From contig JAACDL010000033.1 in NCBI GenBank assembly GCA_009936765.1, positions 1 to 49,509 on the forward strand: DNA of 49,509 bases, in the 5' to 3' direction. The DNA is from Methanobacteriota archaeon (lineage in GTDB: Archaea > Thermoplasmatota > Poseidoniia > Poseidoniales > Poseidoniaceae). Below are positions 26,130 to 35,362 of this stretch, piece after piece. Within the stretch, counting starts at the first letter, position 1; each line of letters starts with the position of its first letter. The position numbers and the translations under genes are program-made. Below the pieces are notes generated by a model, which was given only the letters and a program-made list of their open reading frames with translations, ran no database searches and was not told the DNA's origin.

Positions 26130-28875
26130 TGAAATAGAAAACATAGAAGAAGATGATTCTGGAACTAGTGATGCTAATTTACTGAATCGACCGTTGAATG
26201 AAGAAATGAAGAATTCCTACATTAATTACGCAATGTCAGTAATCATTGGAAGAGCTTTACCTGATGCAAGAGACGGCCTGAAGCCGGTTCACAGGAGAGT
26301 TCTGTATGGTATGTACGAAGGTGGCCACACCGCTGAAAAGAAATTCAGTAAATCCGCTCGTTCTGTTGGAGAAGTCATGGGTAAATACCATCCACACGGA
26401 GATCAATCAATCTACGATACAATGGTTAGAATGGCACAGGAGTTCTCCCTACGCTACCCCTTGGTAGATGGCCAGGGTAACTTTGGTTCAATTGACGGAG
26501 ACCCACCTGCTGCAATGCGATACACTGAGAGCCGACTAGATCGTATTGCAAAACACATGTTAGAGGACATCGACAAAGACACTGTAGATTTCCAACCTAA
26601 CTTCGATGATTCTGAACAAGAGCCTACGGTTTTACCCTCAAGGTTGCCAAATCTCCTACTCAATGGAAGTGATGGAATCGCCGTCGGTATGGCTACACGA
26701 ATTCCACCTCATAATCTAACTGAAGTTTCAGGGGCTGTACGATTACATGTTGAGACTATTCTCGAAGAAGGATCTAGTAATCAAGGAATGCCATCATTGT
26801 CTATAGAGCAATATATGGAGCACATAAAGGGTCCAGACTTCCCGACTGGTGCTTCAATTCATGGTATCGATGGAATTTACGACATGTACACTACCGGTAA
26901 AGGAAGATTCCACGTTCGTTCAAAGTGTGACGTATTGGATGATGAAAAGGGTAAAAGAATTATTATTCACGAAATACCTTACCAGGTCAAAAAAGCAGAC
27001 ATGCTAGTGCATATTGCAGAATTAGTCACTAAAGGTTCAGTTATCGGTATCAGAGATATTCGTGATGAGTCTTCAAAAGAAGGTATACGTGTAGTAATTG
27101 AAGTCAAGAATAATGCAGACCCACACGCTGTTCTTAACCAATTATTCAAATCTAGTAGGTTACAAGAATCTTATTCTGCTAACGTAATGGGAATCCTAGA
27201 TGGAAGACCTGTTCTACTAACATTACCTGTTATGCTTCACACCTATGTTGAGCACAGGGAACAAGTCATTGAGAGAAGAGCGAATTACGATCTTAAAAAG
27301 GCCGAAGCCAGAGCGCATATTCTAGAAGGATTAGTCAAAGCACAAGACCGAATTGACGATGTAATCGCTGTAGGTAAAGGAAGTTCTAGTCGTGAGCAAT
27401 TTGAGTCAGTGCTACAAGGAAACGAATTATTCCCAGGTATTGCCGCATTCAGTTTCACTGAACCACAGTCGAAAGCTATTGCTGAACGAAGACTGTACCA
27501 GCTAAGCAGGCTAGATGTTGACAAGGTAAAGAATGAATTTGATGAATTGCAAATTAAAATTACTGATTTGAATGATATTATCGCATCAAGGCCTAGAAGA
27601 TTGGACATTCTGCTAACTGAATTGGATGAAATGGTCGAAAGACATGGAGATGAAAGAAGGTCTTTCATTGACCCAATGCCGCTTTCGATGGATAGAGAAG
27701 ATTTGATTGAAGAACGTGCAATTGTAATTACTCTGACCAATGACAATTACATCAGGCACTTGCCTGCAGAGTCTTTCCGCATGCAAAACCGTGGAGGAAA
27801 GGGAATGAAGGGTGTACAAACCAAGAATGAAGATTTCCCTACAACTTTGATAACTTGTTTCAGCAAAGATAGATTGTTGATCTTCACCAATCGTCCCGCA
27901 ACTAAGAAGGACAAGGATGACAACGAAGTTCCTTACATTGAAGGTAGAGTGTATGGTCTGAAAGCGTGGGAGACACCTCAGGGTTCCAGAACCAGCAGAG
28001 GCAGTCATATCCGCAACATACTAGGATTGAAGGATGATGAACACGTTGTCTCAATTATTCCATTGAACAAAGATTTGATCGATGAGCCATCGGGTCATTT
28101 CCTTGCATTTGCTACCAAGAAAGGAGTAATCAAGAAGAGCAACCTTTCTGACTATGTCAAGATTAATCGTAACGGTAAGAAAGCCATCAACCTAGCAGCA
28201 GATGATGAATTAATCACTGTTAGAAGTGGTACTGAAGAGCACAATGTAGTCATGGTTTCTAACCTTGGTCGCGCTTGTAGATTCGATCTATCATCTGTAA
28301 GAACCCAAGGAAGGGTATCTAGCGGAGTAAGAGGAATTAGATTGGAAGGTGAAGCTACACTTGCGGGAATGATTCTAACCAATGACATCGACACCAGTGT
28401 ATTGACACTATCAAAACAAGGTATGGGTAAGAGAACCCGCCTTGGAAAGGGTGAGAAGATACTGACAATAAGGAATGATGAGCAACAATTCGATGAAAAT
28501 GGCGACCCTAAGACCGAAATGGATGGTTACAGAGTAACCAAACGTGGAGGTAAGGGAGGGATTACAATGAACCTAAACGATGGAGATGTAATCTCTAGAG
28601 TTCACCAAGTACCTGATTTGAATGACCAATTGTTCCTACTATCTGGAAAGGGCGTAGTAATACGAATCTCAGCTGTACAAACCAAGGAAACCTCTGGACG
28701 TTCATCAAAAGGAACACGTGTTATGGAACTCAGATCTAGATCTAAGGACTCATTCAAGGACCAGTTGATTTTCAGTGCTAGAATGCCTGCAGAATTAGCC
28801 GAAGAAATCCTCACTGAGAAACCTGCTGAGGAAGAAAGTGGTGAAAAACCGGTAGTTAATAGCGAAGAAGAGTGA
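26119..28875 (+). CDS. gyrA: DNA gyrase subunit A
   Basis: 918 aa. It breaks and rejoins DNA in the gyrase tetramer. SYINYAMSVIIGRALPDARDG (from residue 33), KYHPHGDQSIYD (89-100) and the catalytic tyrosine Tyr135 in AAMRYTESRL are all present. The C-terminal beta-pinwheel carries the GyrA box QNRGGKG (556-562), needed for DNA wrapping and so for negative supercoiling. The residue matching E. coli Ser83 is Gln96, and Asp87 is kept as Asp100. The acidic tail ends in EEE-rich sequence. Translation starts at TTG 26119, overlapping the gyrB stop by 11 bases, so both subunits are co-expressed. The family came to archaea from bacteria. Confidence 0.96.
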   Translation: MTSDEIENIEEDDSGTSDANLLNRPLNEEMKNSYINYAMSVIIGRALPDARDGLKPVHRRVLYGMYEGGHTAEKKFSKSARSVGEVMGKYHPHGDQSIYDTMVRMAQEFSLRYPLVDGQGNFGSIDGDPPAAMRYTESRLDRIAKHMLEDIDKDTVDFQPNFDDSEQEPTVLPSRLPNLLLNGSDGIAVGMATRIPPHNLTEVSGAVRLHVETILEEGSSNQGMPSLSIEQYMEHIKGPDFPTGASIHGIDGIYDMYTTGKGRFHVRSKCDVLDDEKGKRIIIHEIPYQVKKADMLVHIAELVTKGSVIGIRDIRDESSKEGIRVVIEVKNNADPHAVLNQLFKSSRLQESYSANVMGILDGRPVLLTLPVMLHTYVEHREQVIERRANYDLKKAEARAHILEGLVKAQDRIDDVIAVGKGSSSREQFESVLQGNELFPGIAAFSFTEPQSKAIAERRLYQLSRLDVDKVKNEFDELQIKITDLNDIIASRPRRLDILLTELDEMVERHGDERRSFIDPMPLSMDREDLIEERAIVITLTNDNYIRHLPAESFRMQNRGGKGMKGVQTKNEDFPTTLITCFSKDRLLIFTNRPATKKDKDDNEVPYIEGRVYGLKAWETPQGSRTSRGSHIRNILGLKDDEHVVSIIPLNKDLIDEPSGHFLAFATKKGVIKKSNLSDYVKINRNGKKAINLAADDELITVRSGTEEHNVVMVSNLGRACRFDLSSVRTQGRVSSGVRGIRLEGEATLAGMILTNDIDTSVLTLSKQGMGKRTRLGKGEKILTIRNDEQQFDENGDPKTEMDGYRVTKRGGKGGITMNLNDGDVISRVHQVPDLNDQLFLLSGKGVVIRISAVQTKETSGRSSKGTRVMELRSRSKDSFKDQLIFSARMPAELAEEILTEKPAEEESGEKPVVNSEEE

Positions 28876-28945
28876 GTAGATTTCATCCGACGGGTTCAAA
28901 CGCTGACCGCCCATCTGCGGCTTAGGGAGCGCAAGCCCCCTGGAT

Positions 28946-28950
28946 GGTGA
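28946..28950 (+). promoter_or_regulatory. Ribosome binding site deciding the LeuA-family start
   Basis: GGTGA lies five bases before ATG 28956 and overlaps the alternative upstream ATG at 28944, which would have no site of its own. Confidence 0.5.
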
Positions 28951-28955
28951 ATACT

Positions 28956-30215
28956 ATGAATGAACAGAATCTAATCTATGATTGGAACGTTGTCGATTAT
29001 GAGTATACTAGAGATTCAAACAATCATCCACATGGTGTTTGGTTTGATGATGAAACTTTGAGAGATGGCCTGCAAAGCCCTAGTGCTCTAAATCCATCAA
29101 TAGAACAGAAAATCGAGTTATTGACTTACATGGAAAATTTAGGCATCCAAAAGGTTGACCTTGGACTGCCGGGAGCGGGGCCATTCCATTTAGATCACAT
29201 CGATTCAATGCTAAATCATATTAAGCAAAATGATTACAAAATACGCCCTGCTGCTGCAGTAAGAACTCTGATGAATGACATTGAACCATTGGTTGAATTG
29301 CAATCGAAACATGAAATGGAAATCCAAGCAAGTGCCTTCTTAGGTACAAGTCCAATTCGGCAATTCACTGAAGGTTGGACTATGGAAAAGTTGGTTCCAA
29401 CAATGGAAAAGGCAGTTTCCTTTGCTGTTGAAAATGACGTACCTGTCATGTTCGTTACCGAAGATACAACTCGTTCAAAACCTGAAGATGTCAAACTAAT
29501 TTATCAGCGGGCTATGGATTTGGGAGTAAGGAGACTTTGTGTCTGCGACACTTGTGGGCACGTCACGCCAAATGGCGTCAAGAAATTACTTTCATTCATT
29601 GATGAGGAAGTGATCAAAGATGGCGGATATCAAAGGAGAGATATCGAAGTCAATTGGCACGGTCATCAAGACAGAGGACTAGGAGTTGCAAACAATATTG
29701 CTGCAGTAGAAGCTGGAGCAGATGTAATTCATGGAACTGCACTAGGTGTTGGTGAAAGAGCGGGTAACGCACCTCTGGATCAGACACTAGTGAACTTGTC
29801 ACTAATGGGAGTAATCGATAATGACTTATCGTTGCTAAATGATTATGTCAAGAAAGCAAATGAATACATCAAGGTCCCACTACCAAGAAACTACCCTGTT
29901 TTCGGACAAGATGCATTTGAAACCGGCACTGGAGTACATGCTAGTGCTGTCATCAAGGCAATCAGAAAAGGCGACATGTGGCTTGCAGACAGAGTATACA
30001 GCGGTGTTCCAGCAGGAGACTTTGGACTCAAACAAGTAATCAGGATTGGACACATGTCTGGCCGTTCAAACATAATTCATTGGCTTGAGAGCAAGAAGAT
30101 TGAAGCAACTGATGAACTAGTTGCGCATTTATTCGAAGTTGCCAAGAGTCAACCACGAAATATGGAAGAAGAAGAAATTGAGAACGCAGTGGAATCATTC
30201 CTACAACAATCATGA
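28956..30215 (+). CDS. LeuA-family (2-isopropylmalate synthase-like) aldolase-type enzyme
   Basis: 419 aa. The HMGL-like TIM barrel shows DDETLRDGLQ (31-40), the metal-binding VNWHGHQDRGLGVANN and HGTALGVGERAGNAPL, and then the post-barrel ETGTGVHASAVIKA and IGHMSGRSNIIHWL. Members condense acetyl-CoA with a 2-oxoacid (2-isopropylmalate, citramalate or homocitrate synthase). The C-terminal allosteric LeuA dimer domain is missing, and the divergent end, as in a subgroup of bacterial LeuA-like proteins, leaves the substrate open. ATG 28956 has GGTGA five bases upstream; an ATG at 28944 is an alternative adding four residues. It converges on the deacylase gene with a 6-base overlap. Confidence 0.88.
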   Translation: MNEQNLIYDWNVVDYEYTRDSNNHPHGVWFDDETLRDGLQSPSALNPSIEQKIELLTYMENLGIQKVDLGLPGAGPFHLDHIDSMLNHIKQNDYKIRPAAAVRTLMNDIEPLVELQSKHEMEIQASAFLGTSPIRQFTEGWTMEKLVPTMEKAVSFAVENDVPVMFVTEDTTRSKPEDVKLIYQRAMDLGVRRLCVCDTCGHVTPNGVKKLLSFIDEEVIKDGGYQRRDIEVNWHGHQDRGLGVANNIAAVEAGADVIHGTALGVGERAGNAPLDQTLVNLSLMGVIDNDLSLLNDYVKKANEYIKVPLPRNYPVFGQDAFETGTGVHASAVIKAIRKGDMWLADRVYSGVPAGDFGLKQVIRIGHMSGRSNIIHWLESKKIEATDELVAHLFEVAKSQPRNMEEEEIENAVESFLQQS

Positions 30216-31508
30216 GTCGGCTTCTTCTTGCTCAGCCTCATCAGCATTAATCGGATTCCATTCTGCATCAACAGAACCGCCTGACCATTCGCCTTTGACA
30301 TCGATTTCGACCATCTCATCGCCATCCTCTCTCCAGATAGCGTCTCCTTGGCTTCCGTTTACGATAAGAACTCCTCTCTCATTAATTTGGGTCTTTAGCA
30401 ACTCTATATGCTTGGAAATCGGTAAGAAGTGACCAACTGGAGTCCCTGCTGTAACGAATGGATTAGTAGCAGTACAAATCATCAAACCATCCTCGGGTGC
30501 AACGATATCCACCGATAATCCAGGTGAACCAGGGTCTGAAATAGTGGCAACTACGTCTCCTTTCTCGACTACGCTGCCAGGGCTAACAAACATGTCGAGA
30601 AGCCCTCCTTCACCTGCTCTAAGCCAAGTTGAACCTCCTGCATTTAGTCTGAAACGAGGACGACTAGGGTTCTTTGGAATGACTTTCAATGCCCTAAGTA
30701 CATTCAAGCAACCATGAACTGCAACTTTAACTGCAGATTGATCTAGCAAATTAGCCCCTCCTCCTTCATATGTAACTGCAGCAATGTCCAATTCATTTGC
30801 AACTCTTCGAAGACTTCCTTTAGGTGGTCTGCTATCCAACACCACTTCAATTCCAAATGCTTTAGCTAATATATTGGACTCAGGATGAGAGAGGTCGCCC
30901 CTAATCTGAGGCATGTTTGAACGGCCTACAGCAGCGCTATGCAAATCAATAATCACATCTGAATCTACAATCAACTTCTTCTTGACAACGCTGGCTACTC
31001 TTGAAGTTGTATTGCCCTTAGGTTTGCCAGGGAAGGACCGATTCAAATCCCTTCCATCTGGGAAATACCTCGACTTTGCTCTATATCCTGGCAAATTTAG
31101 CACTGGAACGATACGGACTGTTCCCGCCATTGTATTCGGATCCAAAGCGCCCTCTGGGCCAGTGAATATTGAAGATAGTAAATTGGTGCACGCACTAGGT
31201 CCTGTTAACTCATCACCGTGAGTTCCACCAATAATTGTTACAACAGGACCTGGCCTTACTCCATGGAAAACCGTCACCGGTATTGGCCAAGAATCACCCA
31301 TGTCAACATCTAGCAGTGGCAACATAATAGTTCGCATTTCTCCCGGTTTGATTCTTTTTCGAAGAAATCTAGTTACCCCCCACTCTGATGAACGGTCCCA
31401 ATCTGGGCGATCCTCTGATTCGTGTTCCTGAAGGGCTTTTTTGATGGCCAAGCGTCTTGTTTTAGGAAGTTCATGTGCGACTCTAACTCGCCTCTTCTTC
31501 CCCGCCAT
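30210..31508 (-). CDS. Succinylglutamate desuccinylase/aspartoacylase (AstE/AspA) family deacylase
   Basis: 432 aa. The zinc peptidase-like fold of the M14-related AstE/AspA family is seen as IIGGTHGDELTG (zinc His and Glu), GRDLNRSFPG, and IIDLHSA (second zinc His). A C-terminal segment (WLRAGEGGLLDMFVSPGSVV, then EDGLMICTATNPFVTAGTPVG) forms a lipoyl/biotinyl-like beta barrel commonly found in these proteins. They cleave N-acyl amino acids or related amides; the exact substrate is unknown. The N-terminus is basic (GKKRRVRVAHE). Divergent from the hotdog thioesterase gene. Confidence 0.87.
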   Translation of the reverse strand: MAGKKRRVRVAHELPKTRRLAIKKALQEHESEDRPDWDRSSEWGVTRFLRKRIKPGEMRTIMLPLLDVDMGDSWPIPVTVFHGVRPGPVVTIIGGTHGDELTGPSACTNLLSSIFTGPEGALDPNTMAGTVRIVPVLNLPGYRAKSRYFPDGRDLNRSFPGKPKGNTTSRVASVVKKKLIVDSDVIIDLHSAAVGRSNMPQIRGDLSHPESNILAKAFGIEVVLDSRPPKGSLRRVANELDIAAVTYEGGGANLLDQSAVKVAVHGCLNVLRALKVIPKNPSRPRFRLNAGGSTWLRAGEGGLLDMFVSPGSVVEKGDVVATISDPGSPGLSVDIVAPEDGLMICTATNPFVTAGTPVGHFLPISKHIELLKTQINERGVLIVNGSQGDAIWREDGDEMVEIDVKGEWSGGSVDAEWNPINADEAEQEEADS

Positions 31509-31586
31509 GTTGGCCCATTAATCAATGTGACATCAAAGTGATGGAAGACAGGATAAACAAATCAACCTCCTGTGACTTGGATAACC

Positions 31587-32051
31587 ATGGGAGAAGGAGT
31601 TCAACGACAATATGCCCCCTCATCGATTTGCTTCGGCTGTGGACCGGCTAATACCAAAGGTTTGCAAATCGATTCATTCCGATGTAAAGAAGGACTAGAG
31701 ATGCATTTCACTCCATCTGATGAGCATCAGGCATTCCCCGGAATGGTAAATGGGGGAATAATTGGTAGCCTTCTTGATTGTCATGGGAATTGGGCTGCTG
31801 CAATCGCATTGATGGATGCATCAGGGGCTGATGAGCCACCATGCACAGTTACTGCAAATTACAGTATATCTCTCAGAAGGCCTACCCCCACTGGTACAGA
31901 GTTACACGTTCTTGCAGAAATTGAAGAACTATTAGAAGACAGAGTAAATGTGAAAATGACACTAACTGCTGATGGAAAGGTTTGCGCTACGGGGAAAGGT
32001 CTTTTTGTAGCTGTCAAAGAAGGGCATCCTGCATATCACCGGTGGTCATGA
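31587..32051 (+). CDS. PaaI-like hotdog-fold thioesterase
   Basis: 154 aa. The N-terminal ICFGCGPANTKGL (Cys15, Cys18) and the hotdog core with FPGMVNGGIIGSLLDCHGNWAA are typical of the 4HBT/PaaI family, which hydrolyses acyl-CoA thioesters. The long helix with Asp-Cys-His near residue 62 includes the usual catalytic acidic position. ATG 31587 is preferred over GTG 31572: an AT-rich ATAAACAAAT box at about 31551-31560 lies at the distance expected for a leaderless mRNA. It runs directly into the SprT-like gene (TGA then ATG with no gap). Confidence 0.85.
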   Translation: MGEGVQRQYAPSSICFGCGPANTKGLQIDSFRCKEGLEMHFTPSDEHQAFPGMVNGGIIGSLLDCHGNWAAAIALMDASGADEPPCTVTANYSISLRRPTPTGTELHVLAEIEELLEDRVNVKMTLTADGKVCATGKGLFVAVKEGHPAYHRWS

Positions 32052-32591
32052 ATGGCAAAGGCTAGTGATTCACAAATTGAAGATTTGAATAGTCTTCGCG
32101 AATTTGTAATCGAGGTAATGCTCGCAATGGGGGCATGGAGTGAAGAACAACTTACAAAACTCACTGCGATTGATTTAGGCGTTTTGAAACGAAATGCAAC
32201 ACAAAGGCATGGAGTCACCAGGTGGAGAAGAGGGGTTACAAAACCTAGCAAACCAGAGGAAGTAGAAGTGATCGATTTACACCCGAGACTAATTTCTGAA
32301 AAATGGAAACCATATGCTGCTTGGGTTATGCATCATGAATTTGTTCATGCACTAGGATATACTGCACATGATTCGACATTCCGCTCCCTAGAGAATCTAT
32401 GGCCTAGCCAAGAATCTTCGCAAATGGGGGCATCTTTTACTGAGATGTTGCGAGCAGAGAAAGCATCTTGGCTATGGGTTTGCAATACTTGTCAGAAGGA
32501 ATACCCTCGACAAAAGCCAGGCAAGGGCCGGTATCAATGCAGAATTTGCAGAACGGTTTTGGTAGATGTGCCCAAACCAGCGTCACAGTGA
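32052..32591 (+). CDS. SprT-like zinc metalloprotease
   Basis: 179 aa. The SprT motif H95-E-F-V-H99-ALGYTAHDSTF gives the three zinc ligands with His106, and a C-terminal zinc ribbon is formed by CNTC and CRIC. Proteins of this family (SprT, Spartan, Wss1) act on DNA-linked proteins or are involved in DNA repair; here the presence of a zinc ribbon rather than an ssDNA-binding loop matches bacterial SprT. The start ATG directly follows the stop of the thioesterase gene, so they are coupled. Substrate unknown. Confidence 0.85.
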   Translation: MAKASDSQIEDLNSLREFVIEVMLAMGAWSEEQLTKLTAIDLGVLKRNATQRHGVTRWRRGVTKPSKPEEVEVIDLHPRLISEKWKPYAAWVMHHEFVHALGYTAHDSTFRSLENLWPSQESSQMGASFTEMLRAEKASWLWVCNTCQKEYPRQKPGKGRYQCRICRTVLVDVPKPASQ

Positions 32592-32617
32592 TTAGTTACT
32601 TTTGATGACAGCAATTC

Positions 32618-34636
32618 ATGCGGAGGTTAATTGCAATCATATTACTCTGCATACTTTGTAGCCCCGTTTCAATGGCAGCCATTAGTTCAAATGAAGGAGG
32701 CGGAGAATTATGGTTCTCATGCAATGACATTAATGATTGCTTGCTGACTGAATTTCAGATTGGTGAAGAGAGTATACAAGGAACTGTTAATTCAGCGACT
32801 CCTGTTACCCCTGAATCTGTTTTAATCGAACTACCAATGTCGCCTGAACAAAGTGAAATAGCACTAATTCCAGACATCATTGATGAATTACAAATTGATT
32901 TACGCTACCAAGATGATGTAATTGGAATCTCGAGACCGGACTTACAAGTTACAATAATTATCGCTCAATCGACTACTGTAATCGAATTCGAGGGAGATTC
33001 AAACCCGACTGATGGTATTTCAGGCCTATACTATGTTGAAGATGAGCCCCTGGAGAATGGAGGTGACAGATTATTATGGCCAGAAGAGAGTATCAGGGTT
33101 TTACTTCAATTTGAAGTAGAACGACCAGGAACCTGGCAACTCAATCTTAGAGGAGCATCATACATGTTCTTAGACATAATATGGTCAGAAGATGTTGAAG
33201 CTAGAAATATCGACGAACCATCATCCGATGGCAATCCAAGAGCAACCGACCTTGAGACCAATCATTATGGTGCCTTGGTTGAAGATGAGAGAGACTGTTG
33301 GAGATTTGATGTAAGTGATCATGAGGTTCTTAGAATTACTTTTGTCTGGGAGGTCGTCCCCTCAGAAATTGAACAATCTCATGGTCAACCGGATTTAATA
33401 TTGCCAGACAGAAGACTTGCACCAAGTCCTGATTTAGAAACTGAAGTTACCAATGGAGAGTCACGTATTACATGGCAATGGAGAGCGTTGCCTGCTGGAG
33501 AATACGACATGTGCATAGGCGGGAGGTTGAATGCCTTCCAACCTTACCAGTGGGCTGGAATTATCGCATTTGAAGGAATAGGCCCTACATCCCCTGAAGA
33601 ATTTGATTATTCATCATATGAGTGGGAAGGATTGGGAATGAAAGCCGATGAAATTGGTGCTGAGGAACTAGGTGCTGCATCTGGAATGATGGCACTGATA
33701 CTCTCAATTGCATTCCTAGTTGGCCTAGTTATAGAATTCAGAAAGGACACTACCTCCAAACCGATTAGGTATGGATTATTCGTCCCGGGATTACTTATTT
33801 TGCTTTTAGGAGGTGTCATTTCACCATTATGGGCGATAGGTGGAGAGGTTCAATCCTCGGACGAAATGAGTCTCGAAGAATTGATTGAAGTAAGGCTTGA
33901 TCAATTGTGGCACGCATCGCATCCAGGTACACCTGCATCTTCGAGAGCCTTACACGTTGGTGCAACATTCGGAATGTTGGATGGTGAAGATTTGTCTGTC
34001 CGACTTATAGCAGATGCTGCTTGGCCTCTTGATGATGGCAGATGGCAACTTCACATCCCTCAGATTTACGAACTAGATTTGGAGTCACTGATATTCGCAA
34101 AGGTTGCTGAAAAAGGCGCACGCCCATCAGGCGACAACAGTTTAGATTCTCATTCTCGTTCGTTTATTTTGCTTTCAGCTAGAACATTAATACTCGATTT
34201 ACTAATGCTAGAAGCCCTATTAGTTGTTGATGAGTTACCCGATTCGAATGTCATTCATCTTGATGCCGAGATGGTTAAATCGGGTTCTTCTGGAACAATT
34301 CAAGACCCTACTTGGGGAACTAGGCCTGCAGATATATCTGAAGGAAGATGGAAACTGATGCAACAAAATCTTTATCCATATCTAATATCAATCACTTTAC
34401 TAGATGGAGACAGAGATGATTTAGATTTTAGAATCCAATTTAACAATGATATAGACCATAATTTACTGTATTCAACTACCGCAGTACAACCAAACGCGCC
34501 ACTACTTGAGTCTCAACACCTTTGGATTATTGCAGGTATATCTCTTGCAGCAATTGGAATATTTGCTGAAAATAGACGCCGAAAAAATGCTAAGCATATC
34601 CTCAATCAGATGGTATCTGAAAATATGTGGAACTGA
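32618..34636 (+). CDS. Large secreted/membrane protein, unknown function
   Basis: 672 aa. A signal peptide (RLIAIILLCILCSPVSMA) precedes a ~330-residue beta-rich extracellular domain with paired cysteines (WFSCNDINDCLLTEF, DCWRFD and DMCIGG). Two membrane helices follow (about residues 355-375 and 385-405), then a ~230-residue second domain and a C-terminal helix (LWIIAGISLAAIGIFA) with a basic tail. The four visible cysteines suggest disulfides. No family is recognised; it is probably a surface protein peculiar to this lineage. The C-terminus abuts the convergent TerB-like gene. Confidence 0.65.
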   Translation: MRRLIAIILLCILCSPVSMAAISSNEGGGELWFSCNDINDCLLTEFQIGEESIQGTVNSATPVTPESVLIELPMSPEQSEIALIPDIIDELQIDLRYQDDVIGISRPDLQVTIIIAQSTTVIEFEGDSNPTDGISGLYYVEDEPLENGGDRLLWPEESIRVLLQFEVERPGTWQLNLRGASYMFLDIIWSEDVEARNIDEPSSDGNPRATDLETNHYGALVEDERDCWRFDVSDHEVLRITFVWEVVPSEIEQSHGQPDLILPDRRLAPSPDLETEVTNGESRITWQWRALPAGEYDMCIGGRLNAFQPYQWAGIIAFEGIGPTSPEEFDYSSYEWEGLGMKADEIGAEELGAASGMMALILSIAFLVGLVIEFRKDTTSKPIRYGLFVPGLLILLLGGVISPLWAIGGEVQSSDEMSLEELIEVRLDQLWHASHPGTPASSRALHVGATFGMLDGEDLSVRLIADAAWPLDDGRWQLHIPQIYELDLESLIFAKVAEKGARPSGDNSLDSHSRSFILLSARTLILDLLMLEALLVVDELPDSNVIHLDAEMVKSGSSGTIQDPTWGTRPADISEGRWKLMQQNLYPYLISITLLDGDRDDLDFRIQFNNDIDHNLLYSTTAVQPNAPLLESQHLWIIAGISLAAIGIFAENRRRKNAKHILNQMVSENMWN

Positions 34637-35278
34637 TTAATCATCTAATGATTGTAGAATTTTCTCTACTTCATCTGTGATTTTACCACTATCAAGAGCC
34701 TTACCAAGTTTAGTTCTCTTGGCTTTTGAGAGGTTCTTTGCTGCTTCATCGATCATCTCTCTTTCTTCATCACTGACTTTTCCATCTGCTATAGCGGATT
34801 TAACAGCACCTCTGACAGCCATTTTAGCGGCTTCTTCATCGCTGATTCCAAGTGCTTTTTGGATAGCCTTCAGTTCAGAAAGTTCTTCATCAGTAATTAC
34901 ACCATCAGAATATGCGTTCTCGTATTCCTTTACTAGGAACTCAGTGTATGTATCTGGATTTAGAATAACATCTCTAATTAGCCCGAAATCTACCGAGCCT
35001 TGTCGTGAACCCATCTCTAGAAGTACAATCGATTTGCGTACTTCTTTTATGGCCATATCTTTCAAACCGTGAGCAACCCATACCAATCCAGAGATTGTAA
35101 CTGCGGAAGCGAACCACCTCATGACGTCAGGGTCGACTAAATTGCCTGGAGAAATTAACTGAAAAACACCAATAACAGCCATCATTGACCCACAAATGAT
35201 CTCGAACCAATCATTCAAATCGGGTTCATCATCGAAGACGGAAAGTCTCTCATCCACCATGGTGTCGTCGGGGCTCAT
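34637..35278 (-). CDS. TerB-like membrane-associated protein
   Basis: 213 aa. An acidic N-terminus (to about residue 25) precedes two hydrophobic helices (WFEIICGSMMAVIGVFQLI and MRWFASAVTISGLVWVAHG). The C-terminal ~90 residues contain repeated acidic units of the form D-G-x-[IV]-[ST]-D-E-E (SDGVITDEELSEL, ADGKVSDEEREMI, SGKITDEVEKIL), typical of TerB-like all-helical domains, which are found in tellurite resistance and calcium-related proteins. The exact role is unknown. It is divergent from hel308 across an 84-base gap. Confidence 0.6.
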   Translation of the reverse strand: MSPDDTMVDERLSVFDDEPDLNDWFEIICGSMMAVIGVFQLISPGNLVDPDVMRWFASAVTISGLVWVAHGLKDMAIKEVRKSIVLLEMGSRQGSVDFGLIRDVILNPDTYTEFLVKEYENAYSDGVITDEELSELKAIQKALGISDEEAAKMAVRGAVKSAIADGKVSDEEREMIDEAAKNLSKAKRTKLGKALDSGKITDEVEKILQSLDD

Positions 35279-35362
35279 ATTGTATGCACATCCACGATAG
35301 ACCTTGAGGGTGTCGGCTAATCAATCGCTTACCTTTTGGACTATTGACCACCACTATGCATC

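Noticed and set aside
28876..28943. tRNA-like or attenuator structure between gyrA and the LeuA-family gene
   Set aside because: GGGTTCAAA resembles a T-loop, but the flanking bases do not pair as a T-arm or acceptor stem. Only weak, mutually exclusive 3-5 bp hairpins are present.
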